From Penicillium oxalicum (Eukaryota > Ascomycota > Eurotiomycetes > Eurotiales > Aspergillaceae), in contig NC_064657.1 of assembly GCF_001723175.1 (NCBI RefSeq), forward strand, positions 496,001-560,000: a stretch of DNA of 64,000 nucleotides. Direction: 5' to 3'. Both the position numbers and the translations under genes were made by a program. Shown here piece by piece: positions 63,548-64,000 of this stretch. A model generated the notes under the pieces. That model made no database searches and had not been told where the DNA came from. It saw only the letters and a program-made list of their open reading frames with translations. How positions within the stretch are numbered: the stretch's first letter is position 1; every line of letters starts with the position of its first letter.

Positions 63548-64000
63548 ATGGCAGACTCCGGAGAAATTGACGATGATCTCTTCGCGGATCTGTACGTTTT
63601 TGCGCATGATCCCAGTCACTGATTTATGGCTCACTAATATGTATCACCCTAGTTACGATGCTGATGAGTCTACAAACCGGGCGACTTCGGCGGTAGAGGC
63701 TCCCAAGCCCACAGAGCCCGTTGCAGCTCCGGCCCCTGTGCAGCCGAGTGAAGAGACTGCCGCTCCAAGCCACAACACTTCGTCTACGGACGCGTACCAG
63801 AACCAGTCTGCGCCCCAGCAAGATTACTACTCCGGGGGTCACAATGGAGTGGATCATGCTCAATCTCAGGGTCACCAGCATGCTGCGTCGCATCATGCTG
63901 ATCACGAAGAACCCAGATCCGGGACAGGTATCAAAGAAGATGGGTAAGTGCGATGAGAATTTGTGTTTTGTCTTTTTTTCCCTTCTTTCTCGATGGACCT
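63548..64000 (+). CDS. 5' part of an RRM RNA-binding protein, HRP1/Nab4-like (cut by the window edge)
   Basis: Two exons are visible, 63548-63591 and 63653-63943, and the window ends in the second intron. The N-terminus MADSGEIDDDLFADLYDADE is acidic and followed by a Gln/His/Pro-rich low-complexity region (for example GHNGVDHAQSQGHQHAA), ending GTGIKEDG. In ascomycete HRP1-type proteins such a leader runs directly into the first RRM (KMFIGGLNW), which would lie beyond the edge. Those proteins act in mRNA 3'-end formation and export. With no RRM visible here, the identification rests on the N-terminal pattern alone. Confidence 0.6.

Overview
The window is nuclear DNA from a filamentous ascomycete, most likely an Aspergillaceae member such as Aspergillus or Penicillium. 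The signs are short GT-AG introns of about 50-190 bases in nearly every gene, long intergenic spaces with simple repeats, fungus-specific families (Zn2Cys6 regulator, fungal APH-like kinases, GPI-anchored Ser/Thr-rich surface protein), and housekeeping proteins of ascomycete type. No virus, transposase, CRISPR array, rRNA or convincing tRNA was seen. Gene names come from family recognition by eye. Exon borders were placed on splice signals and reading-phase arithmetic, and may be off by a base in places.

Left part (1-13.9 kb), accessory in character. A broken APH-like kinase gene (779-2375, minus) is followed by four genes that look like one metabolic module: an MFS transporter (minus), a phytanoyl-CoA dioxygenase-like Fe/2-oxoglutarate enzyme (minus), a divergently transcribed CocE/X-Pro-peptidase-like hydrolase (plus), and a Zn2Cys6 transcription factor (plus). 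The promoters of all of them carry the 8-mer CGGTTCGG (or its reverse complement), which suggests control by the linked regulator. The substrate cannot be read from the sequence.

Middle part (14-44 kb), gene-poor. It holds two long purine microsatellites, a tubby/LURP-one-like protein gene (minus), a gene-free stretch of about 6.7 kb, a ThrE/PRM10-like multispanning membrane protein (plus), a 4-kb upstream region leading into an alpha-glucoside-type sugar transporter (plus), a divergent pair of mitochondrial genes (a PPR protein resembling complex I assembly factor CIA84, and the mitoribosomal protein bS18m/RSM18), and a mucin-like GPI-anchored surface protein whose repeat region contains a frame conflict.

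Right part (44-64 kb), mostly core genes. These are the WD40 actin regulator AIP1, a large FUSC/BRE4-type membrane protein, the SAGA subunit HFI1/ADA1, a second decayed kinase pseudogene with two nonsense codons and several frame changes, the splicing factor PRP6/Prp1, the 18S rRNA dimethylase DIM1, a Gyp1-like TBC Rab-GAP, and the 5' end of an RNA-binding protein resembling HRP1. DIM1 and PRP6 share a 287-base divergent promoter, and DIM1 and the TBC gene converge.
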